Shown: one piece after another, positions 37,205-47,552 of the stretch
How positions within the stretch are numbered: position 1 is the first letter of the stretch
Layout: each line of letters starts with the position of its first letter
DNA from: Vibrio penaeicida
GTDB lineage: Bacteria; Pseudomonadota; Gammaproteobacteria; Enterobacterales; Vibrionaceae
Assembly (NCBI RefSeq): GCF_019977755.1
Contig: NZ_AP025144.1
Span: 124,001 to 188,000 of the forward strand
Direction of reading: 5' to 3'
Length of the DNA stretch: 64,000 nucleotides
Position numbers and translations under genes: made by a program
The notes under the pieces: model-generated
Databases searched by the model: none
Told to the model about the DNA's origin: nothing
What the model saw: the letters and a program-made list of their open reading frames with translations, nothing else

Positions 37205-37543
37205 GTGTTTGATATCGGTTTTTGGGAACTGGTATTAATATCTGTCGTCGGGCTTGTGGTTTTAGGTCCGGAGCGGTTACCCGTTGCCATTCGTAGTGTT
37301 TCTCGATTTGTCGGTGCAGCGAAAAGCATGGCAAATAACGTTAAAGACGAATTGTCGCACGAGCTGAAAGTGCAAGAGCTGCAAGATAACCTGCGTAAAG
37401 CGGAACAAATGGGGATGGAAGATCTCTCTCCCGATTTAAAAGCCTCTGTTGATGAACTCAAACAGGCAGCGCAGGATGTACAAAGGCCCTATGCAAGTAA
37501 AGAAGATGCCCCGGCACCTTCAGATAAGAAAGCCGATGAGTAA
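37205..37543 (+). CDS. tatB: Twin-arginine translocase subunit TatB
   Basis: 112 residues. [20 protein letters not shown] and [15 protein letters not shown] are diagnostic; a charged amphipathic region follows. GTG start three bases after tatA. Followed, unusually, by a strong hairpin before tatC. Confidence 0.95.
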   Translation: MFDIGFWELVLISVVGLVVLGPERLPVAIRSVSRFVGAAKSMANNVKDELSHELKVQELQDNLRKAEQMGMEDLSPDLKASVDELKQAAQDVQRPYASKEDAPAPSDKKADE

Positions 37544-37547
37544 AGTA

Positions 37548-37574
37548 AAGAGCTGCATCAGGCAGCTCTTTTTT
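37548..37574 (+). terminator. Intrinsic terminator/attenuator between tatB and tatC
   Basis: Stem AAGAGCTGC / GCAGCTCTT with loop ATCAG and a run of T. It has all features of a full terminator but lies inside the tat operon, 24 bases before the tatC start. Confidence 0.82.
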
Positions 37575-37597
37575 GATCCCCGTTGTTGAGGTTCGAT

Positions 37598-38350
37598 ATG
37601 TCTTCTGTTGAGCAAACGCAACCATTGATCAGTCACTTAATTGAACTGCGCAACCGACTATTGAAAGCAATAGTGTCGGTGATGGTGGTTTTTTTAGGGT
37701 TGATCTGGTTTGCCAACGAAATCTATGAGTTTGTTTCCGCGCCTTTAATTGAAAGGTTGCCGGAAGGTGCGACGATGATCGCGACCGATGTGGCATCGCC
37801 ATTCTTTACGCCTCTGAAGTTAACATTAGTGGCGTCGATTTTTGTTGCTGTTCCTTTGATTCTTTATCAGATCTGGGCTTTTGTTGCCCCTGGTCTTTAT
37901 AAGCATGAACGCAAGTTGATCATGCCACTGCTGTTTTCGAGCTCAGTGTTGTTCTATTGCGGTGTCGCGTTTGCGTACTTTGTGGTTTTCCCGCTGGTAT
38001 TTGGTTTCTTTACTGCGATTTCCCTTGGTGGCGTAGAGTTTGCGACGGACATATCCAGTTATCTAGATTTTGTTCTGGCTCTGTTTATGGCATTTGGCAT
38101 TGCTTTTGAAGTGCCTGTTGCGATTATTTTATTGTGCTGGACTGGCGCTACGGACGTAAAAAGCCTCAGTGAAAAGCGCCCTTACATCGTTGTCGCAGCG
38201 TTTGTTGTTGGCATGATGCTGACGCCACCTGATATGATCTCTCAAACATTATTGGCGATTCCAATGTGTTTGTTGTTCGAGGTAGGACTATTCTTTGCTC
38301 GCTTCTATGGGCGACGAGAACCTCAAGAAATCGGGCAACCGGAAGAATAA
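37598..38350 (+). CDS. tatC: Twin-arginine translocase subunit TatC
   Basis: 250-residue polytopic membrane protein that recognises the RR signal peptide. [50 protein letters not shown] and the six-helix pattern are typical. The ATG at 37598 with GAGG upstream is preferred over a TTG fifteen bases earlier. Confidence 0.95.
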   Translation: MSSVEQTQPLISHLIELRNRLLKAIVSVMVVFLGLIWFANEIYEFVSAPLIERLPEGATMIATDVASPFFTPLKLTLVASIFVAVPLILYQIWAFVAPGLYKHERKLIMPLLFSSSVLFYCGVAFAYFVVFPLVFGFFTAISLGGVEFATDISSYLDFVLALFMAFGIAFEVPVAIILLCWTGATDVKSLSEKRPYIVVAAFVVGMMLTPPDMISQTLLAIPMCLLFEVGLFFARFYGRREPQEIGQPEE

Positions 38351-38380
38351 AAAAACTGCGCCATTCGAGCGCAGTTTTTA
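38350..38380. terminator. Terminator between tatC and tatD
   Basis: AAAAACTGCG / CGCAGTTTTT with loop CCATTCGAG; works for both convergent genes. Confidence 0.88.
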
Positions 38381-38410
38381 TTTTTAGAGGCGATGTTTTC
38401 ACACCAAGTC

Positions 38411-39175
38411 TTACGATAAGCGGAACAGTTTTTTCGCATTCTGCGTCGTTATCTGATCGACTTGGTCTAATGATAATTCTCTAAGATCGGCCACGCGCTG
38501 GGCAACAAGCTGAGTGTAAGCGGGCTCGTTTCGTTTTCCACGATGAGGGACAGGTGCTAGGTAAGGGCAGTCGGTTTCCACAATCACGTAATCCATATCT
38601 AAATGAGGGATCACTTTGTCCATCCCGCCATTTTTGAACGTAGACACACCACCTAAGCCAAGATGAAAGCCTAAATCATTGATCGCTTTGGCTTCTTCTA
38701 AGCTTCCACCAAAACAGTGGAATACACCAGAAAGGCGACCATCTTGTTCTTTAGCAAGTAAAGGTAGAGTTTGCTCTATGGAGTCCCGAGTGTGGATCAC
38801 AACTGGTAAATCTAACTCTTTTGCCCAATTGAGCTGAGTTGTGAAGGCTTTTTCTTGTTCGGTTCTAAAGGTTTTGTCCCAATACAGATCAATACCTATT
38901 TCACCGACGGCAATGAAATTATGTTTATCAAACCAAGAATAAATTTCAGCCAGAGTGCTCTCGACGTCGGCATTCACGTAGCAAGGATGCAGCCCCATCA
39001 TAGAGTGACAAACACCAGGGAATTGTTCCTGTGTTTTTAGCATGGGTGCAATCGAATCGAGATCGATATTCGGCATTAAAATTTGGTCTATATTTTGTTC
39101 TAAAGCACGAGTAATAACGGCTTCTCTGTCTTCATCAAATTCTGCGGCGTAAATGTGAGCGTGAGTATCTATCAT
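38411..39175 (-). CDS. tatD: TatD-family metal-dependent DNase
   Basis: 254 residues, TIM-barrel hydrolase. Metal ligands appear in MIDTHAHIYAAEFD, GEIGIDLYW, VVIHTRDS, GVFHCFGGS and VETDCPYLAPVPHRGKRNEP. It is convergent to tatC, unlike the cotranscribed tatABCD arrangement of E. coli. No role in Tat export is implied. Confidence 0.93.
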   Translation of the reverse strand: MIDTHAHIYAAEFDEDREAVITRALEQNIDQILMPNIDLDSIAPMLKTQEQFPGVCHSMMGLHPCYVNADVESTLAEIYSWFDKHNFIAVGEIGIDLYWDKTFRTEQEKAFTTQLNWAKELDLPVVIHTRDSIEQTLPLLAKEQDGRLSGVFHCFGGSLEEAKAINDLGFHLGLGGVSTFKNGGMDKVIPHLDMDYVIVETDCPYLAPVPHRGKRNEPAYTQLVAQRVADLRELSLDQVDQITTQNAKKLFRLS

Positions 39176-39296
39176 GTTGGTATTTGAGTGTTAATGACAA
39201 AATTCTTGTCTCAGTATACCTGAGATTTTAAAACTCATGCTCGGGATTATAAAACTCTGCGTCTAAGGGCATTTTTGTCGATTCTTACTGGCGTGA

Positions 39297-40394
<1,098 letters not shown>

Positions 40395-40420
40395 ATGTTG
40401 GCCGGTAGTTTTTATCATTT

Positions 40421-40450
40421 AAAAGCTGAGCCTGATGGTTCGGCTTTTTT
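40421..40450 (+). terminator. Terminator after hemB
   Basis: AAAAGCTGAGCC / GGTTCGGCTTTT with G-T wobbles and loop TGAT, followed by T-run. The T-run ends 14 bases before the GNAT start, so GNAT may be expressed partly by read-through. Confidence 0.72.
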
Positions 40451-40463
40451 GTTTGGAGTTGTT

Positions 40464-40898
40464 ATGAAAATTCGAACGGGAAGCCTAGATGAGTGTATTG
40501 ACGTAGCGAACGCTATTCCTGAATTTGTGCACAAGGAAACCGTCCTTAACTTGGCCAAGAGGTTACAAGATAAGGTGAATCTTGTTCTCATTGCCGAGGA
40601 TGATGGCCATCTACTTGGTTTCAAAATAGGCTACGAACTGGATAAAGACAGTTTCTATAGCTGGTTTGGCGGTGTTTTACCCGAAGGAAGAAAAAGAGGA
40701 GTCGCCCAACTTTTACTGGAAGAACAGGAGAAATGGGCGATAAAAAGTGGGTATAAGCAAATAAATGTGAAGTCTCGCAATGAATTTCCGTCTATGCTGC
40801 GTCTCTTAATACGTAACGGATATCTGGTTGATATGGTTGAAAAATATCCTGATATCCTAGAGTCTCGAATCCATTTCATAAAAAAAATCAAAAAATAA
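40464..40898 (+). CDS. GNAT-family N-acetyltransferase
   Basis: 144 residues. The acetyl-CoA pyrophosphate-binding block reads LPEGRKRGVAQLLLEEQEKW, followed by YKQINVKSRNEFPSMLRLLI and a FIKKIKK tail. GGAG precedes ATG. Substrate unknown. Its stop codon overlaps the first of two Fur boxes leading into RyhB. Confidence 0.85.
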   Translation: MKIRTGSLDECIDVANAIPEFVHKETVLNLAKRLQDKVNLVLIAEDDGHLLGFKIGYELDKDSFYSWFGGVLPEGRKRGVAQLLLEEQEKWAIKSGYKQINVKSRNEFPSMLRLLIRNGYLVDMVEKYPDILESRIHFIKKIKK

Positions 40899-40951
40899 AT
40901 GAGAAAAATTCTCGTTTAGCTATTGACCTGCAAATGAGAATCATTATTATT
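40898..40951 (+). promoter_or_regulatory. Two Fur boxes and promoter of ryhB
   Basis: Box 1 (40898-40916) matches 14 and box 2 (40933-40951) 15 of 16 informative positions of AATGANAATNATTNTCATT. A -35 TTGACC (40923-40928) and -10 TATTAT (40945-40950), 16 bases apart, lie between and inside them, so Fur bound at box 2 would block the promoter directly. Confidence 0.85.
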
Positions 40952-40956
40952 GAACT

Positions 40957-41142
40957 CGTCTTAGGGAATAAGGAACAGTTCAAAAGGAATTGATTTCAGT
41001 TTCAAGCGAACTTGCACTGATTCTTGAATGACACGACATTGCTCACATTGCTTCCAGTGTAATTTAGCTTTAAGGCGAAGTGATATATTTCATCATTTCG
41101 GCCACTTCTGCTAGGCGACATCATTAGATGTCGCTTTCTTTT
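40957..41142 (+). ncRNA. ryhB: Small RNA RyhB
   Basis: Iron-starvation sRNA that represses iron-using genes with Hfq. The core ACGACATTGCTCACATTGC followed by TTCCAGTG (41032-41060) is the conserved base-pairing region of E. coli RyhB. The transcript ends in GCGACATC / GATGTCGC with TTTCTTTT (to 41142). The start is estimated from the -10 box, so the 5' end may be off by a few bases. At about 186 nt it is longer than the 90-nt E. coli RNA, as known for Vibrio, and it lies between hemB and polA as in V. cholerae. Confidence 0.9.
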
Positions 41143-41410
41143 ATCTAAAATTTACTTTTCTCTCCCTTACGGCTTCATTTTCTTCTACTTCACAATCTAC
41201 CTCGAAAGCTTAACAAACCACGAATAGTGGTATAGAACATATAAATGGCGGTAAATTCACCTCAAATGGTCCATAGATCGTTCGTTATCGACTACTCAAT
41301 ACTCAGTATGATTCTTTCTTACATTACCTTCGAATGCCGTACTCTAAATACTGATTAAAATGTCAAATATTTCTATTGATTTTTTAGATTATTTTCTCTT
41401 ACTCAAATTA

Positions 41411-41561
41411 TTTTCCACAAGGCATGATCATAATAAGATCAAAGATCTTAGGATCTAAATTTGGTTAAGTGATTGTATTTAATGGTTTTTAAAAGAAAAT
41501 AAGCATGTTTTTTTGACTGTTAATCATCTGTGGGTAACTTTTACCAACAGAGTTATCCACA
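41411..41561. promoter_or_regulatory. DnaA-box and GATC cluster upstream of polA
   Basis: TTTTCCACA (41411-41419) and TTATCCACA (41553-41561) fit the DnaA-box consensus TTWTNCACA, and TGTGGGTAA (41529-41537, minus strand TTACCCACA) has one mismatch. Four GATC Dam sites fall within 30 bases (41426-41455). The surrounding sequence is very AT-rich. The rest of the 600-base gap between ryhB and polA shows no gene. Confidence 0.6.
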
Positions 41562-41744
41562 GTTATGGTTATGATTTGTTGCGCAACAAGCTTCTTTCTT
41601 AGAGGTGCTTTTTGGGACTCGCTTTAACAGTTGGCTGAGAAATGGCACTCCAGCTTCATTTTGAGTTTGCGAACGTGGTATCCCAAGTCGAGTCATGGCA
41701 TTCTAAGCCCATTATTTCTCGCACTGTATTTGGACAGACAGATT

Positions 41745-44540
41745 ATGGCAACCATACCAGACAACCCTTTGATTCTCATTGATGGCTCATCGTATCTTTA
41801 TCGGGCGTTTCACGCATACCCCGGTACCATGAGTAATGGCGACATACCGACCAATGCGGTTTATGGCGTGGTGAACATGCTGCGCAGTATGATGCGCCAA
41901 TTTAGTTCTGAGCGAATTGCGGTCATCTTTGATGCTAAGGGCAAAACATTCCGTGATGATATGTATCCGGAATACAAAGCTAACCGCCCACCAATGCCTG
42001 ACGATTTGCGTTGTCAGATAGAACCTTTACACAATGTTATTAAAGCCATGGGGCTTCCACTTATCTGTGTGCCTGGCGTTGAAGCCGATGATGTGATTGG
42101 TACATTGGCCGCTCAAGCTTCAAAAGCGGGAATGCCGGTATTGATCAGTACTGGCGACAAAGACATGGCGCAGCTTGTGGATGAAAACGTCACACTGATA
42201 AACACTATGACGAATGTCGTCATGGATCGTGAAGGCGTTGTGGACAAGTTTGGTATCCCTCCTGAATTGATTATCGACTACCTCGCATTGATGGGGGATA
42301 AAGTCGATAACATTCCGGGCGTCCCTGGTGTTGGTGATAAAACCGCAACGGCTTTGCTACAAGGCATTGGCGGTTTGAGTAAGCTCTATGAAAACTTAGA
42401 CGATATTGCACCTCTTGGCTTTCGTGGCTCAAAAACCATGGCGAAAAAGTTAACAGATAACAAAGAGAACGCATACCTGTCTTATGAGTTAGCGACCATT
42501 AAACTGGATGTTGAGCTAGAAGAGACACCTGAAACCCTTAAAAAAGAAACCCCCAACAAAGACGAGCTGATCAAGCTGTATGGGCAATTGGTTTTCAAAT
42601 CTTGGCTAAATGAATTGCTTGAAGGCGGTACTGGCGAGGTAGAAGCCATTGGCAACAATGCGTCTGGGGCAAACTCTACTTCTTCTGCTTCTGTAGACAG
42701 CATGGATACCAGCGCTGTTTCGATTGATCGCAGTCAGTACGAAACGGTCCTAACACAAGAGAGCTTTAACGCTTGGTTAGAAAAACTGAAAGCTGCTCCG
42801 CTGATTGCGTTTGATACCGAAACAGATAGCTTGGATTACATGGTAGCGAATCTTATAGGCTTATCGTTCGCTACAGAAGAAGGTGTGGCTGCGTATGTGC
42901 CCGTCGCACATGACTACTTGGATGCACCAGAGCAATTGGATCGAGACTGGGTACTGGAGCAGCTCAAGCCTTTACTAGAAGACAGTAATGTCGCTAAAGT
43001 GGGGCAGAACTTGAAGTACGACGCCAGTGTATTGGCTCGCTATGACATTGAAATGCAGGGTATCAAGCACGACACCATGCTAGCGTCTTATGTGTATAAC
43101 AGTGTCGGCGGTAAACACGATATGGACAGCTTAGCGCTTCGCTTCCTACAGCACAGCTGCATGTCTTTTGAATCGATCGCAGGTAAGGGGAAAAACCAGC
43201 TGACGTTTAATCAAATTGATTTGGAAGAAGCTTCACCCTACGCGGCGGAAGATGCGGATGTCACACTTCGTTTGCATAATCGTATTTACAGCAATCTAGA
43301 GCAAGATGAAAAGCTTAACCATATATACCAAGACATCGAAATGCCTTTGGTTCCAGTGCTGTCACGTATAGAGCGCACGGGCGTTATTATTGACGACATG
43401 TTATTAGGTGCGCAATCACAAGAAATTGCTGTACGGTTGGATGAACTGGAACAAAAGGCATATGAGCTTGCTGGCGATAAATTTAACCTAAGTTCTCCAA
43501 AACAGCTTCAAGCCATATTATTTGAGAAAATGGGGCTACCTGTTCTAAAGAAAACACCATCGGGTGCGCCTTCTACAAATGAAGAAGTCCTGCAAGATTT
43601 AGCCTTAGATTATCCGTTGCCGAAAGTGATTCTAGAGTATCGCGGCTTAGCGAAACTGAAATCTACTTACACCGATAAACTTCCTAAGATGATCAACCCA
43701 ACAACAGGTCGAGTGCATACGTCGTATCATCAAGCGGTAACGGCAACGGGGCGTTTCTCTTCTACCGATCCTAATTTGCAGAATATCCCTATCCGAAATG
43801 AAGAAGGCCGACGAATTCGCCAGGCATTCGTCGCTCCTCATGGTTGGAAGATTCTCGCGGTCGATTACTCTCAAATCGAATTGAGAATCATGGCGCACTT
43901 ATCGGGTGACCAAGCACTTCTAGATGCCTTTAGCCAAGGGAAGGACATTCACTCTGCAACAGCAGCAGAAGTCATGGGCGTCGATATTGAGCAGGTCAGC
44001 AGCGAACAACGTCGCCGCGCTAAAGCCGTCAACTTTGGACTCATCTACGGTATGAGTGCGTTTGGTCTTGCTAAACAACTTGGTATTCCTCGCGGTGAAG
44101 CGCAGGGATACATGGATAAATATTTTGAACGCTACCCTGGTGTGATGCAGTACATGGAAGACACACGAAGTAATGCAGCAGAGCAAGGGTTTGTCGAAAC
44201 GCTTGAAGGTCGTCGTTTGCATCTACCAGAGATAAAGTCTCGTAACGGTATGCGTCGTAAAGCAGCAGAGCGTGCGGCGATTAACGCCCCTATGCAGGGA
44301 ACTGCGGCTGACATTATTAAGAAAGCCATGTTACTGGTGGATGCGTGGATACAAGCTGAAGGCGATGGCAAAGTGAAACTGCTGATGCAGGTACACGATG
44401 AATTGGTGTTTGAGGTAGAAGAGTCAGTTCTTTCCGAAGTTGAAAGTAAAGTACAAAAACTGATGGAATCTGCAGCAGATCTAAATGTCCCATTAGTGGC
44501 GGAAGCAGGGCATGGTGACAACTGGGATCAAGCTCACTAG
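41745..44540 (+). CDS. polA: DNA polymerase I
   Basis: 931 residues with all three activities. 5' nuclease domain (about 1-300; [45 protein letters not shown]), proofreading domain with intact acidic pair IAFDTETDS, and polymerase with motif [16 protein letters not shown], motif [21 protein letters not shown] and motif [11 protein letters not shown]. The frame is open 38 codons further upstream, but [16 protein letters not shown] is the normal N-terminus, so I start there even though the SD is weak. Followed by terminator and Spot 42 as in Enterobacteria. Confidence 0.97.
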   Translation: MATIPDNPLILIDGSSYLYRAFHAYPGTMSNGDIPTNAVYGVVNMLRSMMRQFSSERIAVIFDAKGKTFRDDMYPEYKANRPPMPDDLRCQIEPLHNVIKAMGLPLICVPGVEADDVIGTLAAQASKAGMPVLISTGDKDMAQLVDENVTLINTMTNVVMDREGVVDKFGIPPELIIDYLALMGDKVDNIPGVPGVGDKTATALLQGIGGLSKLYENLDDIAPLGFRGSKTMAKKLTDNKENAYLSYELATIKLDVELEETPETLKKETPNKDELIKLYGQLVFKSWLNELLEGGTGEVEAIGNNASGANSTSSASVDSMDTSAVSIDRSQYETVLTQESFNAWLEKLKAAPLIAFDTETDSLDYMVANLIGLSFATEEGVAAYVPVAHDYLDAPEQLDRDWVLEQLKPLLEDSNVAKVGQNLKYDASVLARYDIEMQGIKHDTMLASYVYNSVGGKHDMDSLALRFLQHSCMSFESIAGKGKNQLTFNQIDLEEASPYAAEDADVTLRLHNRIYSNLEQDEKLNHIYQDIEMPLVPVLSRIERTGVIIDDMLLGAQSQEIAVRLDELEQKAYELAGDKFNLSSPKQLQAILFEKMGLPVLKKTPSGAPSTNEEVLQDLALDYPLPKVILEYRGLAKLKSTYTDKLPKMINPTTGRVHTSYHQAVTATGRFSSTDPNLQNIPIRNEEGRRIRQAFVAPHGWKILAVDYSQIELRIMAHLSGDQALLDAFSQGKDIHSATAAEVMGVDIEQVSSEQRRRAKAVNFGLIYGMSAFGLAKQLGIPRGEAQGYMDKYFERYPGVMQYMEDTRSNAAEQGFVETLEGRRLHLPEIKSRNGMRRKAAERAAINAPMQGTAADIIKKAMLLVDAWIQAEGDGKVKLLMQVHDELVFEVEESVLSEVESKVQKLMESAADLNVPLVAEAGHGDNWDQAH

Positions 44541-44573
44541 CCAAATCTTGCTCTAATCTAGCAAATATATATG

Positions 44574-44599
44574 AGCCAGCGCACATGCTGGCTTTTTTA
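44574..44599 (+). terminator. Terminator after polA
   Basis: AGCCAGC / GCTGGCT with loop GCACAT and TTTTTT. Confidence 0.9.
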
Positions 44600-44677
44600 T
44601 GAGCTAAAAAAAGTCGTGTAAAATAAAGTGTTAATGTACTTTTACAAATTATTGATGAAAAAAAACTACAAAAATAG

Positions 44678-44706
44678 TTTTCATCCCTGAGTAAATGTTG
44701 TACATT
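44678..44706 (+). promoter_or_regulatory. Probable promoter of spf
   Basis: -10 TACATT (44701-44706) ends seven bases before the predicted Spot 42 start; a TTTTCA at 44678-44683, 17 bases upstream, can serve as -35. In E. coli CRP represses spf; no CRP site was confirmed here. Confidence 0.6.
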
Positions 44707-44713
44707 ATCTCTC

Positions 44714-44820
44714 GTAGGGTACAGAGGTAAGATGTTCTATCTTTCAGACCTTTTGTTTCACGTTATTGGATTAGGCTGATTCAGCCGCCCCAGTCAGTTT
44801 TTGACTGGGGCGTTTTTTAT
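44714..44820 (+). ncRNA. spf: Spot 42 small RNA
   Basis: Hfq-dependent sRNA controlling catabolic genes. The first bases GTAGGGTACAGAGGTAAGAT are identical to E. coli Spot 42, and the whole 107-base sequence follows it closely, with differences in the middle and in the hairpin loop. It ends in the stem GCCCCAGTCAG / TGACTGGGGC and TTTTTTAT. Position between polA and engB is the conserved location. Confidence 0.95.
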
Positions 44821-45290
44821 TGTAATAAAAACAACATATTATTGTAATGTCGAGTATTTAGTGCTTCTCTTTTCCACACAAACTCATTTCTTCATGGAAT
44901 GCAATTCAAAACGTATTCGCTAGAATTTTGCAAACCAATCCTCTCAAAGCCAAGTTAATAACTTCAATTTCATGTAAATAAATTTATTCAGATTTCTTCA
45001 CTGAAGAGCTTTTTGTAGTAAAAAACCGCATTATCAATAAGATGTTTTTTGTTGAAAAATAAGCTTGATGTGAAATTTGGTTATGGAAGGCGTGAAACAA
45101 GAGGTTTATGCAAATAAGCCCTGATAGTAAAAGGTGTCAGGTGGCAAGTTTTTAAAAAAAAGTATAGAAAGACCTTGAGTTTTGATGGGAGATCATGAAT
45201 GCTTTTTACCTATAATAATAATACCTCCTATTTCTCTCCCGTTGCCCCACCAATACAGGTGGGGACTTTTGTCTCTAAGAGAAAAACAGC
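44821..45290. other. Intergenic region with a G/C hairpin, possible sRNA terminator
   Basis: No protein gene is convincing between spf and engB. At 45245-45270 there is CCCCACC / GGTGGGG with loop AATACA followed on the plus strand by ACTTTTG, which suits a plus-strand terminator, not engB on the minus strand. A TATAAT at 45211-45216 is upstream but has no good -35 partner. A small RNA downstream of spf has been reported in Aliivibrio (VSsrna24, from memory); whether this is its equivalent is open. Confidence 0.35.
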
Positions 45291-45947
45291 TTATTCTTCA
45301 TTTGGTTGTGATGGGATTTCACCTTCTTCGCTCTCTTCTATTAGAGCTGGTGCAAACCATTCGTCCATCTTCGCTCTCAACTGGTCAACACCAATGCCTT
45401 TCAAAGAAGAAAATGCGTCTACTTTCACTTCGCCACCAAACGCTAACGCGGCTTCGCGGATTTTAAGTAGTGAGGCTTTTCTCGCTCCGCTTTTCAGCTT
45501 GTCGGCTTTGGTGAGCAGCACTTGAACTGGAATACCTGAATCTACAGCCCAGTAAATAAGCTGCTGATCCAAATCTTTCATTGGATGGCGAATGTCCATC
45601 AGAACCACTAAGCCTTTAAGCGATTGGCGTTTTTGAAGGTACTCACCTAAGGACTGGTGCCACTTTTTCTTCAACTCCAAAGGCACTTGCGCAAAACCAT
45701 AACCCGGAAGATCAACAATGTGGCAGTTGTCATATACTTTAAATAGGTTAATTAATTGAGTACGACCTGGAGTTTTACTGGTTTTTGCTAAACTTCTTTG
45801 GTTAGTTAGTCGATTTAGTGCACTGGACTTACCGGCGTTAGAGCGACCAGCAAACGCAACTTCTATTCCCTTATCCTCTGGCAAGTGACGTATGTCAGGG
45901 GCGCTGGTAATAAAATGTGTGTTCTGGTAATGAATTTTTGCGCTCAC
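45291..45947 (-). CDS. engB: Ribosome biogenesis GTP-binding protein EngB (YihA/YsxC)
   Basis: Essential GTPase for 50S assembly, 218 residues. G1 [26 protein letters not shown] (G2), [11 protein letters not shown] (G3), LLTKADKL (G4) and the C-terminal [13 protein letters not shown] (G5) are present. The GTG at 45947 has GGAG seven bases before it and gives an N-terminus aligned with E. coli; an ATG four codons earlier and further upstream codons are open but less fitting. Divergent from the cytochrome c4 gene. Confidence 0.95.
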   Translation of the reverse strand: MSAKIHYQNTHFITSAPDIRHLPEDKGIEVAFAGRSNAGKSSALNRLTNQRSLAKTSKTPGRTQLINLFKVYDNCHIVDLPGYGFAQVPLELKKKWHQSLGEYLQKRQSLKGLVVLMDIRHPMKDLDQQLIYWAVDSGIPVQVLLTKADKLKSGARKASLLKIREAALAFGGEVKVDAFSSLKGIGVDQLRAKMDEWFAPALIEESEEGEIPSQPNEE

Positions 45948-46097
45948 TGTTAACTCCATCTCGTCTTTGTGTAGTCGATTGATTACTTTTTTGTGAATTT
46001 GTGTAAAATATCCCTGCTCGGCATAAGGTCGTTTTATTGTACCAATAGCCAACCACATCATGTGGTACTGGAAGCTTGATAATTATAATGGAATGTC

Positions 46098-46715
46098 ATG
46101 AAAAAATTAGTGCTAATCTTGAGTTTATTAGCCAGCTGCTCTGTATGGGCCCAAGGTAGTATTGAAGCTGGTAAAGCAAAATCTCTTACTTGTGCAGCCT
46201 GCCACGGTGCAGACGGTAACAGTTTGATTCCAATTAATCCAAAACTGGCTGGTCAGCATGCCAAATATCTTGAGAAACAGTTAAAAGATCTCAAGCTAGG
46301 CGGGCAGACAGGCGGAAAGCAAGGTCGTTATGATCCTGCTATGAGTGCCATGGCCGTTCCATTGTCAGACGAAGACATCGCAGATCTTTCTGCTTATTAT
46401 TCGTCACTGACAACCGCAGAAAGTACGACTCCTGATGAAGTGGTCGATCGCGGTAAAGTGCTGTACGCCGCTGGTGATATGCAACGTGGCATTACAGCTT
46501 GTATTGCTTGTCATGGTCCTCGTGGTAACGGTACTGAGCTTTCAGGATTTCCTAAAGTGTCGGGTCAACATCCTGATTACATCAAAGCTCAATTGGTTAA
46601 ATTCCGTTCCGGAGATCGCAACAACGATATGAACGCAATGATGCGTGATATCGCGAAAAAGCTGACAGACGAAGACATCGACATACTGTCCAAATACATG
46701 GGCGGTTTGCACTAA
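46098..46715 (+). CDS. Cytochrome c4
   Basis: Periplasmic or membrane-associated di-haem electron carrier, 205 residues. Signal peptide ends VWAQ. Two haem c sites, CAACHG in the N-terminal half and CIACHG in the C-terminal half, each with distal Met candidates (YDPAMSAMAVPLS and NDMNAMMRDIA). The two halves are homologous. Divergent from engB, as is typical for this neighbourhood. Confidence 0.95.
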   Translation: MKKLVLILSLLASCSVWAQGSIEAGKAKSLTCAACHGADGNSLIPINPKLAGQHAKYLEKQLKDLKLGGQTGGKQGRYDPAMSAMAVPLSDEDIADLSAYYSSLTTAESTTPDEVVDRGKVLYAAGDMQRGITACIACHGPRGNGTELSGFPKVSGQHPDYIKAQLVKFRSGDRNNDMNAMMRDIAKKLTDEDIDILSKYMGGLH

Positions 46716-46756
46716 GCCTTATTTGAAGACAACCCTATATTGTCTTTATTGAGACT

Positions 46757-46786
46757 AAAAAGCGGCGATTTTTTTGCCGCTTTTTG
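46757..46786 (+). terminator. Terminator after cytochrome c4
   Basis: AAAAAGCGGC / GCCGCTTTTT with A/T-rich loop GATTTTTTT. Confidence 0.88.
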
Positions 46787-46901
46787 CGTTTCAATCCCAT
46801 CAACGGCTCTTTTTACCATGATTAAGCAGAAAGTGCTCAATAAAACTCCACTCTAACCTCACTTTCTGGTATGTTTCGCATCCCTAACTGAGGATGCCTA
46901 C

Positions 46902-47552
46902 ATGCATGTATGTCCGCTCTGCGACTCATCGCAGACTTCCGACTACTTTGAAGACCGTCGTCGACGCTATCATCAATGTCAGCAATGCGAATTGGTGTTT
47001 GTTGATCCCAATCAGCGCTTGACGGCAGAAGAAGAAAAGACCATGTATGATTGGCACGAGAATGACCCTTCTGATGAAGGATACCGTCGTTTTTTGAGCC
47101 GAATGTCCACGCCGATAATTGAGCGAGTCAAACCGCATTCGCATGGGCTGGATTTTGGTTGTGGACCCGGTCCTACACTGTCTCTCATGTTAGAAGAGAG
47201 CGGGCATACCGTTTCTCTTTACGATCTCTACTATTATCCTGATAAGAGGGTACTTGAAAGAGCGTATGATTTCGTAACTGCCACCGAGGTAATAGAACAC
47301 CTCTATCAACCCGATGAAGTGTGGCAGCAATGGTTGAGTTTAGTCAAACCAGGCGGATGGCTAGGGATAATGACCAAAATGGTGATTAGCCTTGAAGCGT
47401 TTGCTGGATGGCATTATAAAAATGATCTTACACATGTGATCTTTTTTAGTCGTGCAACGTTTCAATACTTAGCGCGACGGGACGGACTCCAACTCGAGTT
47501 TATTGGCAATGATGTAATTTTACTGAGGAAACCCAGTAATGAGTCGAAGTAA
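46902..47552 (+). CDS. Zinc-ribbon class I SAM methyltransferase
   Basis: 216 residues. N-terminal cysteines CPLC (4,7) and CQQC (26,29) form a probable zinc ribbon. The Rossmann methyltransferase domain has motif I GLDFGCGPGPTLSLM and TATEVIEHLYQPDEVW, then LVKPGGWLGIMTKM. Substrate unknown. The last 14 bases overlap yihI, so the two are coexpressed, which may point to an RNA or ribosome-related target. No E. coli counterpart at this spot that I know of. Confidence 0.85.
   Translation: MHVCPLCDSSQTSDYFEDRRRRYHQCQQCELVFVDPNQRLTAEEEKTMYDWHENDPSDEGYRRFLSRMSTPIIERVKPHSHGLDFGCGPGPTLSLMLEESGHTVSLYDLYYYPDKRVLERAYDFVTATEVIEHLYQPDEVWQQWLSLVKPGGWLGIMTKMVISLEAFAGWHYKNDLTHVIFFSRATFQYLARRDGLQLEFIGNDVILLRKPSNESK

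Noticed and set aside
41400..41565. Chromosomal origin or the Vibrio crtS site
   Set aside because: Only three DnaA boxes, no recognisable 13-mer array, no mioC/mnmG neighbours; crtS lies elsewhere in V. cholerae. Kept only as a DnaA/GATC cluster.
41631..41744. In-frame 38-codon extension before polA
   Set aside because: The extension has no family similarity; the protein from the ATG at 41745 begins exactly like other DNA polymerase I proteins.
45182..45525. Plus-strand open frames at the end of engB
   Set aside because: They run antisense through the engB coding sequence and have no ribosome binding site or recognisable product.
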